This document shows positions 25,560-36,500 of a stretch of 64,000 bases of DNA, piece after piece. The notes below the pieces were generated by a model. The model had not been told where the DNA came from. It did no database searches and was given only the letters and a program-made list of their open reading frames with translations. This DNA comes from Tropicibacter sp. Alg240-R139 (GTDB taxonomy: Bacteria; Pseudomonadota; Alphaproteobacteria; Rhodobacterales; Rhodobacteraceae): assembly GCF_900537075.1 (NCBI RefSeq), contig NZ_UNRA01000003.1:287082-351081 (forward strand), read 5' to 3'. Every line of letters starts with the position of its first letter. Within the stretch, counting starts at the first letter, position 1. Made by a program: the position numbers and the translations under genes.

Positions 25560-25739
25560 CGCGGAGAACATCGGTCGGAGCGGTAGAGGTATCCTCTGCC
25601 CGACCACCTCGTCACGTGACCAATCTGGCGCGCAACGGGGTTGTTTTGATCCCTATGGTCACTGATTGCGCTAAAGGCGGTTCACCCTTGGGCAGGCAAG
25701 GGTTAGAAGGCGCGCAAGAGCAGTAACCGGAGATCTAAC

Positions 25740-27257
25740 ATGACCGCCCCCAAGCCCGTTGTCCTTTGCATTCTTGATGGATGGGGCCTGTCAGATGACA
25801 CCGAGGCAAACGCGCCTTATCTGGCCAAAACTCCGGCGTTTGATGCGATCATGGCGGACGGGCCGCACGCACAGTTGATCACCCATGGCCCGGATGCAGG
25901 GCTGCCGAGCGGGCAGATGGGAAATTCCGAAGTGGGACACACCAACATTGGCGCAGGTCGTGTGGTGGCGATGGATCTGGGGCAGATTGACCTGGCCATC
26001 GAGAAGGGGTCTTTCTTTGAAAATACTTCGCTTCAGGACTTCATTGCCAAGTTGAAGGAAACTGGTGGCACGGCGCACATGATGGGGCTGGTGTCGGACG
26101 GTGGCGTGCATGGCCATCTGGATCATATCGTGGCGGCGGCGCAAGCGATCTCGTGGGCCGGGGTGCCGGTGGCGCTGCATGCGATCACCGACGGTCGGGA
26201 TGTCGCGCCGAAATCGGCCTATACCTACATCGGCGAGCTGGAAGAGAAGCTGCCAGAGGGAGTCAAAATCGTTACCGTCTCGGGGCGTTATTTTGCCATG
26301 GATCGTGACAACCGGTGGGAGCGTGTGTCCGAGGCTTATGGCGCCATGATCCGGGCCGAAGGCCGCGAAACAGGAACGGCTCATGACGCTGTGACGCGAG
26401 CTTATAACCAGTCCGAGACGGACGAGTTCATCGTGCCGACCGTGCTGGAAGGCTATGACGGCGTGCAGGACGGCGATGGTTTCTTTTGCCTGAACTTCCG
26501 CGCCGACCGCGCGCGCGAGATCCTGGCTGCCATTGGTAAGCCTGATTTCGACGGCTTCGATACCGGTGAACGGCCCAAACTGGCTGCGATGCTGGGCATG
26601 GCCGAATATTCAGACGATCACAACACGTACATGACGACCGCCTACCCCAAGGCGGAAATCGTCAACACTCTGGGCGCTTGGGTTGCCAAACAGGGCAAGC
26701 GGCAATTCCGGTTGGCCGAGACCGAGAAATACCCACATGTCACCTTCTTCCTGAACGGCGGTAAGGAAACGCCTGAGCAAAGCGAAGACCGCTATATGCC
26801 GAAATCGCCCAAAGTGGCGACATACGATCTGCAGCCCGAGATGTCTTCGGCCCAAGTGACAAAGAAGTTCGTTGAGGCGATCGAGGCGAGTTATGACCTG
26901 ATCGTCACCAACTATGCGAACCCGGATATGGTTGGGCACACTGGCGATCTGGATGCCGCGATCAAGGCGTGCGAGGCAGTGGATCACGGTTTAGCTCAGG
27001 TGATTGATGCTCTGCACAAGGCAGGCGGCGCAATGATTGTAACCGCCGATCACGGCAACTGCGAAAAGATGTTCGATCCGGTCACTGGCGGGCCCCATAC
27101 CGCCCACACGCTTAACTCGGTTCCGGTGGCTCTTGTCGGCGGGCCCCAAGGCGCTAAGCTGCGCAACGGACGGCTGAGCGATTTGGCTCCAACAGTGTTG
27201 GAGCTGATGGGTTTGCCGAAGCCGTTGGAAATGACTGGGGAAAGCTTGCTGGCATGA
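25740..27257 (+). CDS. gpmI: 2,3-bisphosphoglycerate-independent phosphoglycerate mutase
   Basis: A 505-residue glycolytic/gluconeogenic enzyme interconverting 3- and 2-phosphoglycerate. It shows the N-terminal metal motif LCILDGWGLS, the phosphoserine motif GNSEVGHTNIGAGR, and the C-terminal metal ligands MIVTADHGNCEKM. Length matches the family (~505-515). The ATG at 25740 has a GGAG ribosome-binding site 6 bases upstream. Its stop overlaps the start of the EnvC-like gene (ATGA), a common arrangement in alphaproteobacteria. Confidence 0.98.
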   Translation: MTAPKPVVLCILDGWGLSDDTEANAPYLAKTPAFDAIMADGPHAQLITHGPDAGLPSGQMGNSEVGHTNIGAGRVVAMDLGQIDLAIEKGSFFENTSLQDFIAKLKETGGTAHMMGLVSDGGVHGHLDHIVAAAQAISWAGVPVALHAITDGRDVAPKSAYTYIGELEEKLPEGVKIVTVSGRYFAMDRDNRWERVSEAYGAMIRAEGRETGTAHDAVTRAYNQSETDEFIVPTVLEGYDGVQDGDGFFCLNFRADRAREILAAIGKPDFDGFDTGERPKLAAMLGMAEYSDDHNTYMTTAYPKAEIVNTLGAWVAKQGKRQFRLAETEKYPHVTFFLNGGKETPEQSEDRYMPKSPKVATYDLQPEMSSAQVTKKFVEAIEASYDLIVTNYANPDMVGHTGDLDAAIKACEAVDHGLAQVIDALHKAGGAMIVTADHGNCEKMFDPVTGGPHTAHTLNSVPVALVGGPQGAKLRNGRLSDLAPTVLELMGLPKPLEMTGESLLA

Positions 27258-28387
27258 TATTGCGCGCAACACTGTTGGGATTGATGCTCTGGGGTGGCGC
27301 GGCAGCTGCCGAGACCGATCCGGCAGACGCGGCGTTAGACGCAGCATTGTTGTTGGAACAGGCGGGCGTCGCCCTGAGTGAGGCGAACAGCGCACGAGAT
27401 CGGGTTCGTGCCTTGACGGCAACGGTGCAGGCTTATGAGGCCGGGCTTGCTGCCATGCGCGATGGTTTGCGACGCGTATCCACGCGCGAGGGACAATTGA
27501 CGGCCCAATTGCGCGCTCGCGAGGAAGAAATCGCGCAGCTGTTGGGCGTGCTTCAGACCATCGAAACGTCTGAGCCACCGGTTCTATTGTTGCATCCCGC
27601 AGGTCCGATGGGCGCGGCACGATCTGCCATGATGCTGGCCGAAGTAACCCCGGGCCTGAACGCGCGGGCACAACAATTGGCGCGGGATCTGGACGAGGTG
27701 ACCACCTTGCGGACCCTGCAAGAGGACGCAGCGCAGAAGCTGGAATATGGTCTGACCGGTGTGCAAAAGGCCCGGTCCGAGTTGAGTCTTGCGATTGCCA
27801 ACAGAACCGACCTGCCGAAACGGTTTGACGAAGACCCGGTGCGCACTGCGATCCTGATCTCGTCGACCGAAACACTGGATGGGTTCGCCAGCGGTCTGGC
27901 CGAGATGGCCGACGGAGAAATCGCCTCGACCACTGCGGATGTCACCAACCGCAAGGGGACGTTGACCCTGCCGGTTCAGGGGCTGATCCTGCGCCGCGCG
28001 GGTGAAGCAGACGCCGCTGGTATCAAGCGCGAAGGCGTGATCGTGGCGACAAGGCCCCGTGCATTGGTCACATCCCCCACGGCGGCAACGATCCGCTATC
28101 TGGGCCCGCTACTGGACCTGGGCAATGTGGTAATACTTGAGCCGCAGCCCGACACGTTTTTTGTTCTATCGGGCCTGCAAGAAGTCTATGGCGAGGCCGG
28201 TCAGGTTCTGCCTGAGGGTGCTCCGGTGGGACTGATGGGCGGCGCAGCGCCGGAAATTGGTGCTATCTTGTCACTAAGCGGTGATGGCACTGGAACTGAC
28301 CGCACAGAAACGCTCTATATAGAAGTCAGAGAGGGCGGTAGCCCAGTGGACCCCGATGAATGGTTCCGAACCGACAAGGATGGATAA
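27254..28387 (+). CDS. EnvC-like murein hydrolase activator (degenerate M23/LytM)
   Basis: A 377-residue protein with a signal peptide (LLGLMLWGGAAAA), a coiled-coil region (residues ~25-190) and a C-terminal LytM-like domain (DLGNVVILEP, GAPVGLMGG, LYIEVREGGSPVDPDEW). The M23 zinc ligands are not visible: the usual first His and the HxH pair are replaced (LEPQPDTFFVLSGL). This fits EnvC/NlpD-type factors, which do not cut peptidoglycan but activate amidases during cell separation. It overlaps gpmI by 4 bases and is followed 6 bases later by ctpA. Confidence 0.85.
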   Translation: MILRATLLGLMLWGGAAAAETDPADAALDAALLLEQAGVALSEANSARDRVRALTATVQAYEAGLAAMRDGLRRVSTREGQLTAQLRAREEEIAQLLGVLQTIETSEPPVLLLHPAGPMGAARSAMMLAEVTPGLNARAQQLARDLDEVTTLRTLQEDAAQKLEYGLTGVQKARSELSLAIANRTDLPKRFDEDPVRTAILISSTETLDGFASGLAEMADGEIASTTADVTNRKGTLTLPVQGLILRRAGEADAAGIKREGVIVATRPRALVTSPTAATIRYLGPLLDLGNVVILEPQPDTFFVLSGLQEVYGEAGQVLPEGAPVGLMGGAAPEIGAILSLSGDGTGTDRTETLYIEVREGGSPVDPDEWFRTDKDG

Positions 28388-28393
28388 ACACAC

Positions 28394-29734
28394 ATGAAGA
28401 AATTCGTGATGGCCGCGCTGGGCGGCACGTTGGCAGGGATTGTCGCGACCACCCAGATCGCAGGCCCGCTTGTGGCGCAAGAAGCCAAGAACAATGCGAA
28501 CGTCTATGAGCAGCTGGATCTGTTTGGCGATATTTTTGAACGCATTCGCGCGCAATATGTCGAAGAAGTGGACGAAGGTGAACTGATCGAAGCGGCCATT
28601 GACGGCATGCTGACTTCACTTGATCCGCACTCCAGTTATCTTTCGCCCGATGACGCGGCGCAGATGCGTGTGCAGACCCGCGGTGAATTTGGTGGTCTGG
28701 GCATCGAAGTCACTCAGGAAGAAGGCTTTGTCAAAGTGGTCTCGCCCATCGACGGCACCCCGGCGGATGAGGCTGGTGTTGAGGCGGGTGATTTCATTAC
28801 ACACGTCGACGGTGAAAGCCTGCTGGGTTTGTCTCTGGACAAGGCCGTTGATCTGATGCGCGGCCCCGTGGGATCCGAGATCATCATCACGGTTGTCCGT
28901 GAAGGTGAGCAGGAGCCGTTCGACGTTTCGATCATTCGCGACACCATTAAGCTGACCGCCGTACGCGCCCGGACCGAGGGCACCAGTGTTGTATTGCGCG
29001 TGACGACCTTTAACGATCAAACTTACCCGAACCTGAAATCAGGGCTGGAAGAGCAGATCGAAGAGGCCGGCGGCATCGACAGCGTCAATGGTATCGTTTT
29101 GGATCTGCGCAACAACCCCGGCGGCCTACTTACGCAGGCAATCAAGGTATCCGATGCCTTCCTGGACGAGGGGGAGATCGTATCGACCCGTGGCCGTGAC
29201 CCTGCAGATGGTGACCGCTTCAATGCGGAGTTGGGGGATTTAGCACAGGGCAAACCCATGGTGGTTCTGATCAATGGCGGTTCCGCTTCGGCGTCCGAAA
29301 TTGTGGCCGGAGCACTGCAAGATCACCGTCGCGCCATTGTGGTTGGCACCAAGAGCTTTGGTAAGGGTTCGGTTCAGACGGTCATGCCGCTGCGCGGCGA
29401 TGGGGCCATGCGCCTGACCACCGCCCGTTATTACACGCCGTCGGGTCGGTCTATCCAAGCCCTGGGTGTGTCGCCGGACATTGTGGTGGAACAGCCGCGC
29501 CGCGCGACCTCGACTGAGGAAGAGGAAGAAGAAAGCAACCGTCGTTCCCGGTCCGAGGCGGATTTGCGGGGCAGCCTGAACAACGACAGCCTGTCCGAGG
29601 ATGAAATCCGCCAGATCGAAGAGGATCGCGCCAAGGCCGAAGCCGCCGCAGAACTGCGTGAGCAGGATTATCAGCTGGCTTATGCCATCGACATCCTCAA
29701 GGGCCTGTCTGCCCTTGCTCCGGCTGAGAAGTAA
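28394..29734 (+). CDS. ctpA: S41 family C-terminal processing protease
   Basis: A 446-residue periplasmic serine protease. The N-terminal hydrophobic segment (ALGGTLAGIVATTQIAG) is a signal or anchor; a PDZ domain follows (GGLGIEVTQEEGFVKVV); the S41 catalytic Ser lies in GGSASASEIV and the Lys in GTKSFGKGSVQ. The C-terminal tail is acidic and low in complexity (a run of Glu from about residue 375). It lies in one operon with gpmI and the EnvC-like gene and is closed by a strong terminator. CtpA proteases trim envelope proteins, often peptidoglycan hydrolases or their activators. Confidence 0.95.
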   Translation: MKKFVMAALGGTLAGIVATTQIAGPLVAQEAKNNANVYEQLDLFGDIFERIRAQYVEEVDEGELIEAAIDGMLTSLDPHSSYLSPDDAAQMRVQTRGEFGGLGIEVTQEEGFVKVVSPIDGTPADEAGVEAGDFITHVDGESLLGLSLDKAVDLMRGPVGSEIIITVVREGEQEPFDVSIIRDTIKLTAVRARTEGTSVVLRVTTFNDQTYPNLKSGLEEQIEEAGGIDSVNGIVLDLRNNPGGLLTQAIKVSDAFLDEGEIVSTRGRDPADGDRFNAELGDLAQGKPMVVLINGGSASASEIVAGALQDHRRAIVVGTKSFGKGSVQTVMPLRGDGAMRLTTARYYTPSGRSIQALGVSPDIVVEQPRRATSTEEEEEESNRRSRSEADLRGSLNNDSLSEDEIRQIEEDRAKAEAAAELREQDYQLAYAIDILKGLSALAPAEK

Positions 29735-29773
29735 CGTTTGACGGTCCGGGTTGTTCCGGACCGAACAACAAAG

Positions 29774-29811
29774 AAAGGGCCTGTCCGACGCGATGTTGGA
29801 CAGGCCCTTTT
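29774..29811 (+). terminator. Rho-independent terminator after ctpA
   Basis: A 13-bp perfect stem, AAAGGGCCTGTCC / GGACAGGCCCTTT, with an 11-base loop and a short T run. It ends the gpmI-envC-ctpA transcript; the A-run on the other side lets it also serve the convergent gene at 29832. Confidence 0.85.
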
Positions 29812-29831
29812 CGATGAAACCGGGTGATGTT

Positions 29832-30209
29832 TTACATCGTTTCCAGGCAATGCCTGCGAAAGGCGCGCTTGAGCATGTCCAACTCGGCGCGCAGCAACTC
29901 GACTTCGGCCCGAAGATCGTCTGACACGGCCTCACCTGCAATCAATGCGAAATCGCCAAGTTTGGTGTCGGTCTCGTGATCTATGATCAGAAATGTCTGA
30001 ACCCCATCTGCAACGGCGTGCCGAGGGATCGCGATTTTGATGTCCCAATAGCTGCTGTCGCCGCCTTCGATCAATTCGACCTCTTCCAGGATCTGGTCAA
30101 GATAGGTCACCCGGATGTCGGGCCGCTTGCCGGTTGTCGGGGCACCGGTGATACGGCCTTCCCACGCGCCGTTGCGCAGGCGGATTTTTGTCAGCGTGAG
30201 GTCGCTCAT
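29832..30209 (-). CDS. Conserved hypothetical protein
   Basis: A 125-residue soluble protein (start MSDLTLTKIRLRNGAWEG at 30209; an upstream in-frame start would overlap the preceding gene). It is beta-rich (YLDQILEEVEL, YWDIKIAIPRHAV, QTFLIIDH) with a C-terminal coiled coil (LRAEVELLRAELDMLKRAFRR). I do not recognise a named family. It starts 11 bases after the end of the DUF6478-like gene and is probably co-transcribed with it. Confidence 0.75.
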   Translation of the reverse strand: MSDLTLTKIRLRNGAWEGRITGAPTTGKRPDIRVTYLDQILEEVELIEGGDSSYWDIKIAIPRHAVADGVQTFLIIDHETDTKLGDFALIAGEAVSDDLRAEVELLRAELDMLKRAFRRHCLETM

Positions 30210-30220
30210 GCAAAGCCCTC

Positions 30221-30982
30221 CTACAAGGCAGCGCGCCGGTGGCGGCAAAATGTCAGGTCGCGGATGATGACCTGGTTCATGTCAGGCGCTTCAAAGATCA
30301 AGTCGAGCCAGACCTTTTCGATGCGCTTTTCGTTTAGGCGCGAATAGGCCAGGTCAAACTCGACCATCACGTCTTTTTCATTCAGCGGCAGTTCGCGCAC
30401 AACTTGTTCAGTGTTGGGACCGTGTTTGATGTTCAGGCGGGCAAATATCTCCAGCGGCTTTTCCGTCTCGATAATCGTGTCCACGCGCAGAAGATGTGCT
30501 CGGGTCATACCGTTTGCCGCCTCTGGTGGCAGATCGATCACCAGCGACAGAAATGACCCATCGAATTTGAAGACGTCCATGCGCAGACCAAAGGGGGCCA
30601 GGTCGGCCTCTCGTGTATTGCGTAGCTGGCGCAGGGTGAGTTCTGAGAAGTCGCAGTCGTGAAACAGTTTTACCTCTTCACCAAGCGTTGAACGTGACGG
30701 CGCAGATGAAATGCCAAGCACCGGCAGCGGACCGCGCCAGACCTCTGGTCGCCAGGACCAATCGGTACCGTGAGGTTTGGGGAAATAAGAAGAGCCGATC
30801 ACAGGCAACGCCAACCGACCATCGGCTTCGTGGATCAGGCGGTCCAGATGGGCGCGCAGCCCGCGCGCCTGATTGCGTTGGGTGCGCAACGCAGACAGCG
30901 AGGTCGTGCCCGACATTCGTGCAGCCCGCCGCCACCGCCGAAGCGACCGCAAGTGAAACAGCTGATCCAGTACCCTGCCCAT
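30221..30982 (-). CDS. Conserved hypothetical protein (DUF6478-like)
   Basis: A 253-residue protein with a basic N-terminus (LRSLRRWRRAARM), the segment GTDWSWRPEVWRGPLPV, and a beta-rich C-terminal half (FSELTLRQLRNTREADLAPF, FLSLVIDLP, IKHGPNTEQVVREL). The pattern recalls a family restricted to Rhodobacterales (DUF6478), but this is from memory of the pattern. No membrane segment or catalytic motif is visible. It precedes the 125-residue hypothetical gene on the same strand. Confidence 0.7.
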   Translation of the reverse strand: MGRVLDQLFHLRSLRRWRRAARMSGTTSLSALRTQRNQARGLRAHLDRLIHEADGRLALPVIGSSYFPKPHGTDWSWRPEVWRGPLPVLGISSAPSRSTLGEEVKLFHDCDFSELTLRQLRNTREADLAPFGLRMDVFKFDGSFLSLVIDLPPEAANGMTRAHLLRVDTIIETEKPLEIFARLNIKHGPNTEQVVRELPLNEKDVMVEFDLAYSRLNEKRIEKVWLDLIFEAPDMNQVIIRDLTFCRHRRAAL

Positions 30983-31101
30983 AGTCCATCCATCGCGTGT
31001 TCGACCGCGTTCCAGACCCTGTTTACCCTCAGGTCGTTAACCAAAGAACCCCAATAGCAGGAATTGACGCAATTTTTTCCACGATGGGGCAACAATCACC
31101 T

Positions 31102-31692
31102 CTATGGCTTGATTGCGCTTGCTTTGCGGGTCTGGTTGGCGAGATCGGACAAGACCAGTGCACCTTCGTCGGTCAATGCAAGACTTCCATCGTTTGCGTA
31201 AAGCGCCAGACCGACCAACTGGCCATTCACAACAAAGGCAGATCGCCAGTGTTCCAGGCTGGCCCCATCAACCTCGTGCCGGTCGCCGGTCAATCGCACA
31301 AACGGCAGTCCACCGCGTGTTTTCTGCTCCAGTACGGTTGCGGGTGACGCCGATGCGGCCAATTCTTTGACCGTCGGTTGACTGGCAGTGTTTGTACTGA
31401 CGGCTGTCACGGTGATCACCGCCAGGTCTTGCGCGGAAAAGAACCCGCGCACACCCAGGGTGTCGCAGCGGGCCAACATTGCGAAGCTATCTGTTGAACG
31501 CACTTTCACCGAGCGCTCGTCCACGCAATAGCCGAACGGAGCCATCAATTGGACATTGCCACTAGCGAGCGAGGCGCGTGTGACCTGATCTTTGGGGGCA
31601 GCGGCAAAGGACAGTGCGCCGTTGGGTTGACAGGCAGAGGTCAGCGCAAGACTTGCGCCGACCAGCAGTGCCCTAGAGGTCCATATAGTCAT
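31102..31692 (-). CDS. Hypothetical exported protein or lipoprotein
   Basis: A 196-residue protein with an N-terminal signal ([16 protein letters not shown]) ending at a Cys, so it may be lipid-modified, though T-S-A-C is an imperfect lipobox. The rest shows two further Cys residues ([19 protein letters not shown]) that could form a disulphide. The start at 31692 lies inside the end of ilvD on the same strand (20-base overlap), so it is likely translated from the ilvD transcript. No family recognised. Confidence 0.75.
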   Translation of the reverse strand: MTIWTSRALLVGASLALTSACQPNGALSFAAAPKDQVTRASLASGNVQLMAPFGYCVDERSVKVRSTDSFAMLARCDTLGVRGFFSAQDLAVITVTAVSTNTASQPTVKELAASASPATVLEQKTRGGLPFVRLTGDRHEVDGASLEHWRSAFVVNGQLVGLALYANDGSLALTDEGALVLSDLANQTRKASAIKP

Positions 31693-33406
31693 GTTTCTCC
31701 GATTTTCCGCCGGGGTGGGTGACCGCCCCCTTGTAGGTCTCGCCGACCAGTTGCGCATACTTCCACAACGCGCCCGAGGCATAAAGTGTCTCGCGCGGGC
31801 CGCTCCACGCAGCCTTGCGGGTGGTCAGCTCTTCGTCGGTCAGATCGACTGACAGCGCGCCGGTGATGGCGTTGATGGTGATCATGTCGCCGTCTTGCAG
31901 CAGCGCGATCGGTCCGCCGTGCGCCGCCTCGGGGCCGACGTGACCGACACAAAAGCCGCGCGTGGCACCGGAAAATCGACCGTCCGTGATCAGGGCAACT
32001 TTCTTGCCCATACCCTGACCCGACAGCGCCGCCGTGGTGGCCAGCATCTCGCGCATGCCGGGCCCGCCTGATGGGCCTTCGTTGCGGATGACGATCACTT
32101 CGCCTTCATTGTAGGCGCGCTGTTGCACCGCATCAAAGGCGTCTTGTTCACATTCGTACACACGGGCGGGGCCAGTAAATACGATGTCCTGGTCAGCCAT
32201 GCCCGCGATTTTCACGATGGCCCCTTCGGGTGCCAGATTGCCTTTGAGGCCAACGACGCCACCGGTTGTAGAAAGCGGCGTTTCCACAGGGTAGACCACC
32301 CGCCCATCAGCTGCGCGGTCGATCTGTGCCAACTCTTCGCCCACGGTCTGGCCGGATGCGGTCATGCACTCCTCGTGCAACAGACCTGCCTTGGACAGCT
32401 CTTTCAAGACCACCGGGACCCCGCCTGCCTCATAGAGGTCTTTGGCCACATATTGTCCGCCGGGCTTCAGATCGACGAAATAAGGCGTGTCGCGGAAGAT
32501 TTCGCAAACGTCATCCAGAAAAAAGTCGATCCCTGCCTCATGCGCCATCGCAGGCAGGTGTAGCCCCGCGTTGGTCGATCCACCGGTGCAAGCCACGATC
32601 CGGGCCGCGTTTTCCAGCGATTTGCGGGTGACGATGTCGCGTGCGCGTATGTCCTTGTCGATCAGTTTCATCACAGCCTCGCCCGAGGCAATGGAATAAT
32701 GATCGCGGCTTTCATAGGGCGCGGGCGCACCTGACGAGTTGAACAGTGCGAGACCGATCGCCTCGGACACACAGGCCATAGTGTTGGCAGTGAACTGCCC
32801 ACCACAGGCCCCGGCCGAGGGACAAGCTACCGCTTCGAGCTTTTCCAACTCACAGGTGGTCATGTGCCCGGCCTGATGCTGCCCTACGGCTTCGAACACA
32901 TCCTGGATGGTGACGTCTTTGCCGTCGATCCGGCCCGGGAGGATCGAACCTCCATAGACAAACACCGACGGCACGTTCAGCCGGATCATCGCCATCATCA
33001 TGCCCGGCAAGGATTTGTCGCAACCCGCCAGCCCGACCAACGCGTCGTAGCTGTGGCCGCGCATGGTAAGCTCCACGGAATCTGCAATCACCTCGCGCGA
33101 GGCGAGCGAGCTACGCATTCCTTCGTGCCCCATGGCGATGCCATCGGTGACGGTAATCGTGTTGAATTCACGCGGGGTACCGGATGCACCTTTGACGCCC
33201 AGTTTGACGGCCTGGGCCTGTCGGCTGAGCGCGATGTTGCAGGGCGCGGCCTCGTTCCAGCAGGTGGCGACTCCGACCAGAGGCTGATGGATCTCATCAT
33301 CGCTTAGTCCCATGGCATACAAAAACGCGCGGTGCGGAGCGCGTTCTGGCCCCTCGGTGACATGGCGGCTTGGCAGTTTGGTCTTGTCGAACTTACGTCG
33401 TAACAT
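31673..33406 (-). CDS. ilvD: Dihydroxy-acid dehydratase
   Basis: A 577-residue enzyme of branched-chain amino-acid and pantothenate synthesis, which dehydrates 2,3-dihydroxy-3-methylvalerate and -isovalerate. It shows the Fe-S cluster cysteines in [26 protein letters not shown] and [16 protein letters not shown], and the C-terminal [20 protein letters not shown]. Length matches short-form IlvD. The ATG at 33406 has an AGGGAGGC ribosome-binding site. It is divergent from the ABC-like gene at 33597, with a 190-base promoter region between them. Confidence 0.98.
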   Translation of the reverse strand: MLRRKFDKTKLPSRHVTEGPERAPHRAFLYAMGLSDDEIHQPLVGVATCWNEAAPCNIALSRQAQAVKLGVKGASGTPREFNTITVTDGIAMGHEGMRSSLASREVIADSVELTMRGHSYDALVGLAGCDKSLPGMMMAMIRLNVPSVFVYGGSILPGRIDGKDVTIQDVFEAVGQHQAGHMTTCELEKLEAVACPSAGACGGQFTANTMACVSEAIGLALFNSSGAPAPYESRDHYSIASGEAVMKLIDKDIRARDIVTRKSLENAARIVACTGGSTNAGLHLPAMAHEAGIDFFLDDVCEIFRDTPYFVDLKPGGQYVAKDLYEAGGVPVVLKELSKAGLLHEECMTASGQTVGEELAQIDRAADGRVVYPVETPLSTTGGVVGLKGNLAPEGAIVKIAGMADQDIVFTGPARVYECEQDAFDAVQQRAYNEGEVIVIRNEGPSGGPGMREMLATTAALSGQGMGKKVALITDGRFSGATRGFCVGHVGPEAAHGGPIALLQDGDMITINAITGALSVDLTDEELTTRKAAWSGPRETLYASGALWKYAQLVGETYKGAVTHPGGKSEKHDYMDL

Positions 33407-33596
33407 GGCTTGCCTCCCTGAAATTCCCCTCTAGTTTGAAATACCTGCCTGTAGATAACTGCACAAGGGCGGGGCCAAAACTGTTCATGCACGATCCTTG
33501 TAATTGAAGGGGTCAATGCTTACCGTTCAGAACTCGGTAACAGTGGAATATCCGCGCTTTGCCGTGGATCAATTCATCTGAAACGAGGGCCGGGTT

Positions 33597-36500
33597 ATGG
33601 AACCCACGTTGTTTTCATTTATTTGGAAATATTCGAAAAAACAGCAATTTGTTCTGCTGCTTTTGACAATCGTTTCGTTTCCCTTCCTCTACATCTCGTT
33701 GGAACTGCCCAAGCGGATCATCAACGACGCCATCGGTTCAACCACAGAGATCGTGACGATCTGGGGCTATGACGTAACCCAGATCCAGTATCTGCTGGTC
33801 TTGTGCTTCGCCTTTCTGGCCACGGTGATCGCCAGCGGTTTCATGAAGATGCGGATCAACACCATGAAGGGCGTATTGTCCGAGCGCATGTTGCGGCGGT
33901 TGCGGTTCAAGCTGATCAGCCGGATGATGCGCTTTCCCAAGCCGTATTTCGCCACAACCAGTCAGGGTGAGCTGGTGTCGATGATCACGTCCGAAGCCGA
34001 GCCAATGGGTGGGCTGATGGGTGACGCAATCGCGCAGCCGGTGTTTCAGTTGGGTCAGATGCTGACCATTGTGACTTTCCTGTTTATGCAGAGCGTCTGG
34101 TTCGGGGTGGCTTCGATTGCACTGATCCCCTTGCAAGCCTGGCTGATCCCGATGCTGCAGCGTCAGATCAACCTGCTCAACAAGTCCCGCATCCAAGAGG
34201 TTCGCAAGCTGAGCTCTGAGATTGGTGAGAGTGCGGCGGGCATTTCAGATCTCCGGGCCAATGGTGGTTGGCGTTATCGTCTGGCACAGTTTACCGACCG
34301 CTTGGGTCGGCTGTACTATATCCGGTTCAGGATCTATCAGAAGAAATTCTTCATGAAGTTCCTCAACAATCTGATCACGCAGATGACGCCGTTCCTGTTC
34401 TATTCGGTCGGCGGTTATCTGGCGATCAAGGGTGAGATCACAGTAGGCGCTCTGGTCGCGGCTCTTGGGGCTTACAAAGATCTGAGTTCCCCATGGAAAG
34501 AGCTGCTGACCTACTACAATCAGGTGCAAGACATGTCGCTGCGGTGGGAAATCGTGACCGAACGCTTTGCGCCACGCAACATGATCCCCGACGCATTGTT
34601 CCAAGGTGAGCCCAGGGAAATCCCACACCTGAACGGCGATATCGAATTTAAAAATGTCACCGTTCTGGACAATGACGGCAACACGATCCTTGAGGATTTG
34701 AACCTGACCATCCCGCCCGGTGCCAGGGTGGCGATTCAGTCGACCAAGGCCAGCGAACGCACCGCGATGGCACAACTGCTGACGCGCGAGATCCTGCCTG
34801 TGCGCGGCGAGGTTTTGCTGTCAGGGTACAACATCGAAGAGCTGCACCAGGCCGTAATCGCGGCCCGTATCGGCTATGCCCATTCGCGACCCTATCTGTT
34901 TGACGGCACGTTGGGGGACAACCTGCTGATGCCGCTGCGCACGCAACCACAATATGACCCGGACGTGCTGCGCCGCCCTACACGCAAACAGATCGAGGCG
35001 GTCCGCGCCGGCAACAGCCCGGACTCGCTGGACGAAGATTGGATTGATCCGGGTTTGGCCGGATTGACCGACGGCGATCAGATTCGGGATTGGTGGTTCA
35101 AACTGGTCGAGGCCATGGGCATTGACGAGTTCATGTTTCGCCGCACCCTGCGCTCGCGTTTTGATCCCACGCTGCATACGGGGCTTGCACAAGAGATTGT
35201 GGCAATCCGCAGCAAAGTTGCAGAACGGCTTAAGGACCGCGGGCTGGCTGATGTGGTCTTTCGTTTTTCCCCTGACAAGTTCAATCCGGCGGTGCCCTTG
35301 GGCGGCAATCTCCTTTATGCGGCCGCCGCACGTGAAATCACGCAGGAAAAACTGGCTAAAGATGGGCGGTTTATGGCGATGCTGCGCGATCAGGGATTGG
35401 CTGACGATGCTCAGGCAATTTCACTGGGGGTTATTGAAATGCTTCGCCAAACCTTTGGTCGGGATGGCATGACCCACCCGTTGTTCTTGCGTCTGGGGCT
35501 GGACGAGGAAACCTATCTGAAGCTGTTGGAAATCGCCGATCGGATTGAGGCAAAAGGCGAGGAGATTCTCAGCGACGAAGACCGGGCGTTGGTCGTCACC
35601 GTGCCGTTTCTTTTGACGGCGGAACAAATCGGGCCAAGCTTCCCCGATGAATACAAGGACCGCATCCTGGCCATCCGCCAAAGTAAGGCGGCCGCATTGC
35701 GTGATCTGGTTGGCGGCGATTTTGTTCCGGTGTCCGAAGACGCTTATGTGCCTCGCCTGACGGTTGTCGAAAACGCGCTTTTTGGGCGGGTGTCCCTGAT
35801 GGCCGGGGCCAAAGTGGATGAGATCGAAGATTTGGTTGCCGAAGCGTTGATCGAGGCCGGGTTGCGCCGACGGATCGCTACGATCATCTATGATCTGCCC
35901 TCGGGTTTGGGCGGCGCCAACCTGCCCACGGTATTTCAGGAACGCGCGGCGTTTTCGCGGGCTGGGATCAAGCGACCTGACATTCTGGTGCTGGATCAGG
36001 CGCTGGCCAGCCACGATAGCCAAAGCCGTTTGCGTACCCGTCAGAAATTGCGCGAGCTCTTGCCCAAGTCCATCATGATCTTCATGGAAGACAACTTCGC
36101 CCACCCCGAGGCCTATGACCTGTTCATCGAAATTGAAGACGGTCGGATCGACGGTGTGTCCCGTTCCGTCGACGTACTGGATTCTGGTGGGGCGGCGGAT
36201 TTGAGCCGCAAGCTGAACATCATCGCGTCAACCGAGCTGTTTGCCAAACTCGATGCCCGCAACCAGCGCCTGCTGGCGTTTTCCGCGCAATGGTACGATG
36301 TGGCCGCCGGGCAGGTGATTTTTTCCGAGGGCCAATCCCCTGACGCCGCTTATCTGTGCCTGTCTGGCAAGGCCGAGTTGCGTTGGCCCGAAGAACAGGA
36401 TCATGATGGTCGGGCTATTTTTGTTATCGAACCAGGCCGATTGATTGGAGATCTTTCGATCATCACTGGCGAACTACGCCCATTTGACCTTATTGCTCAA

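Noticed and set aside
25683-25705. Hairpin ACCCTTG...CAAGGGT and the one at ~25572-25600 before gpmI
   Set aside because: Short stems without a T-tract and no riboswitch-like core; too weak to call as terminators or regulatory RNAs.
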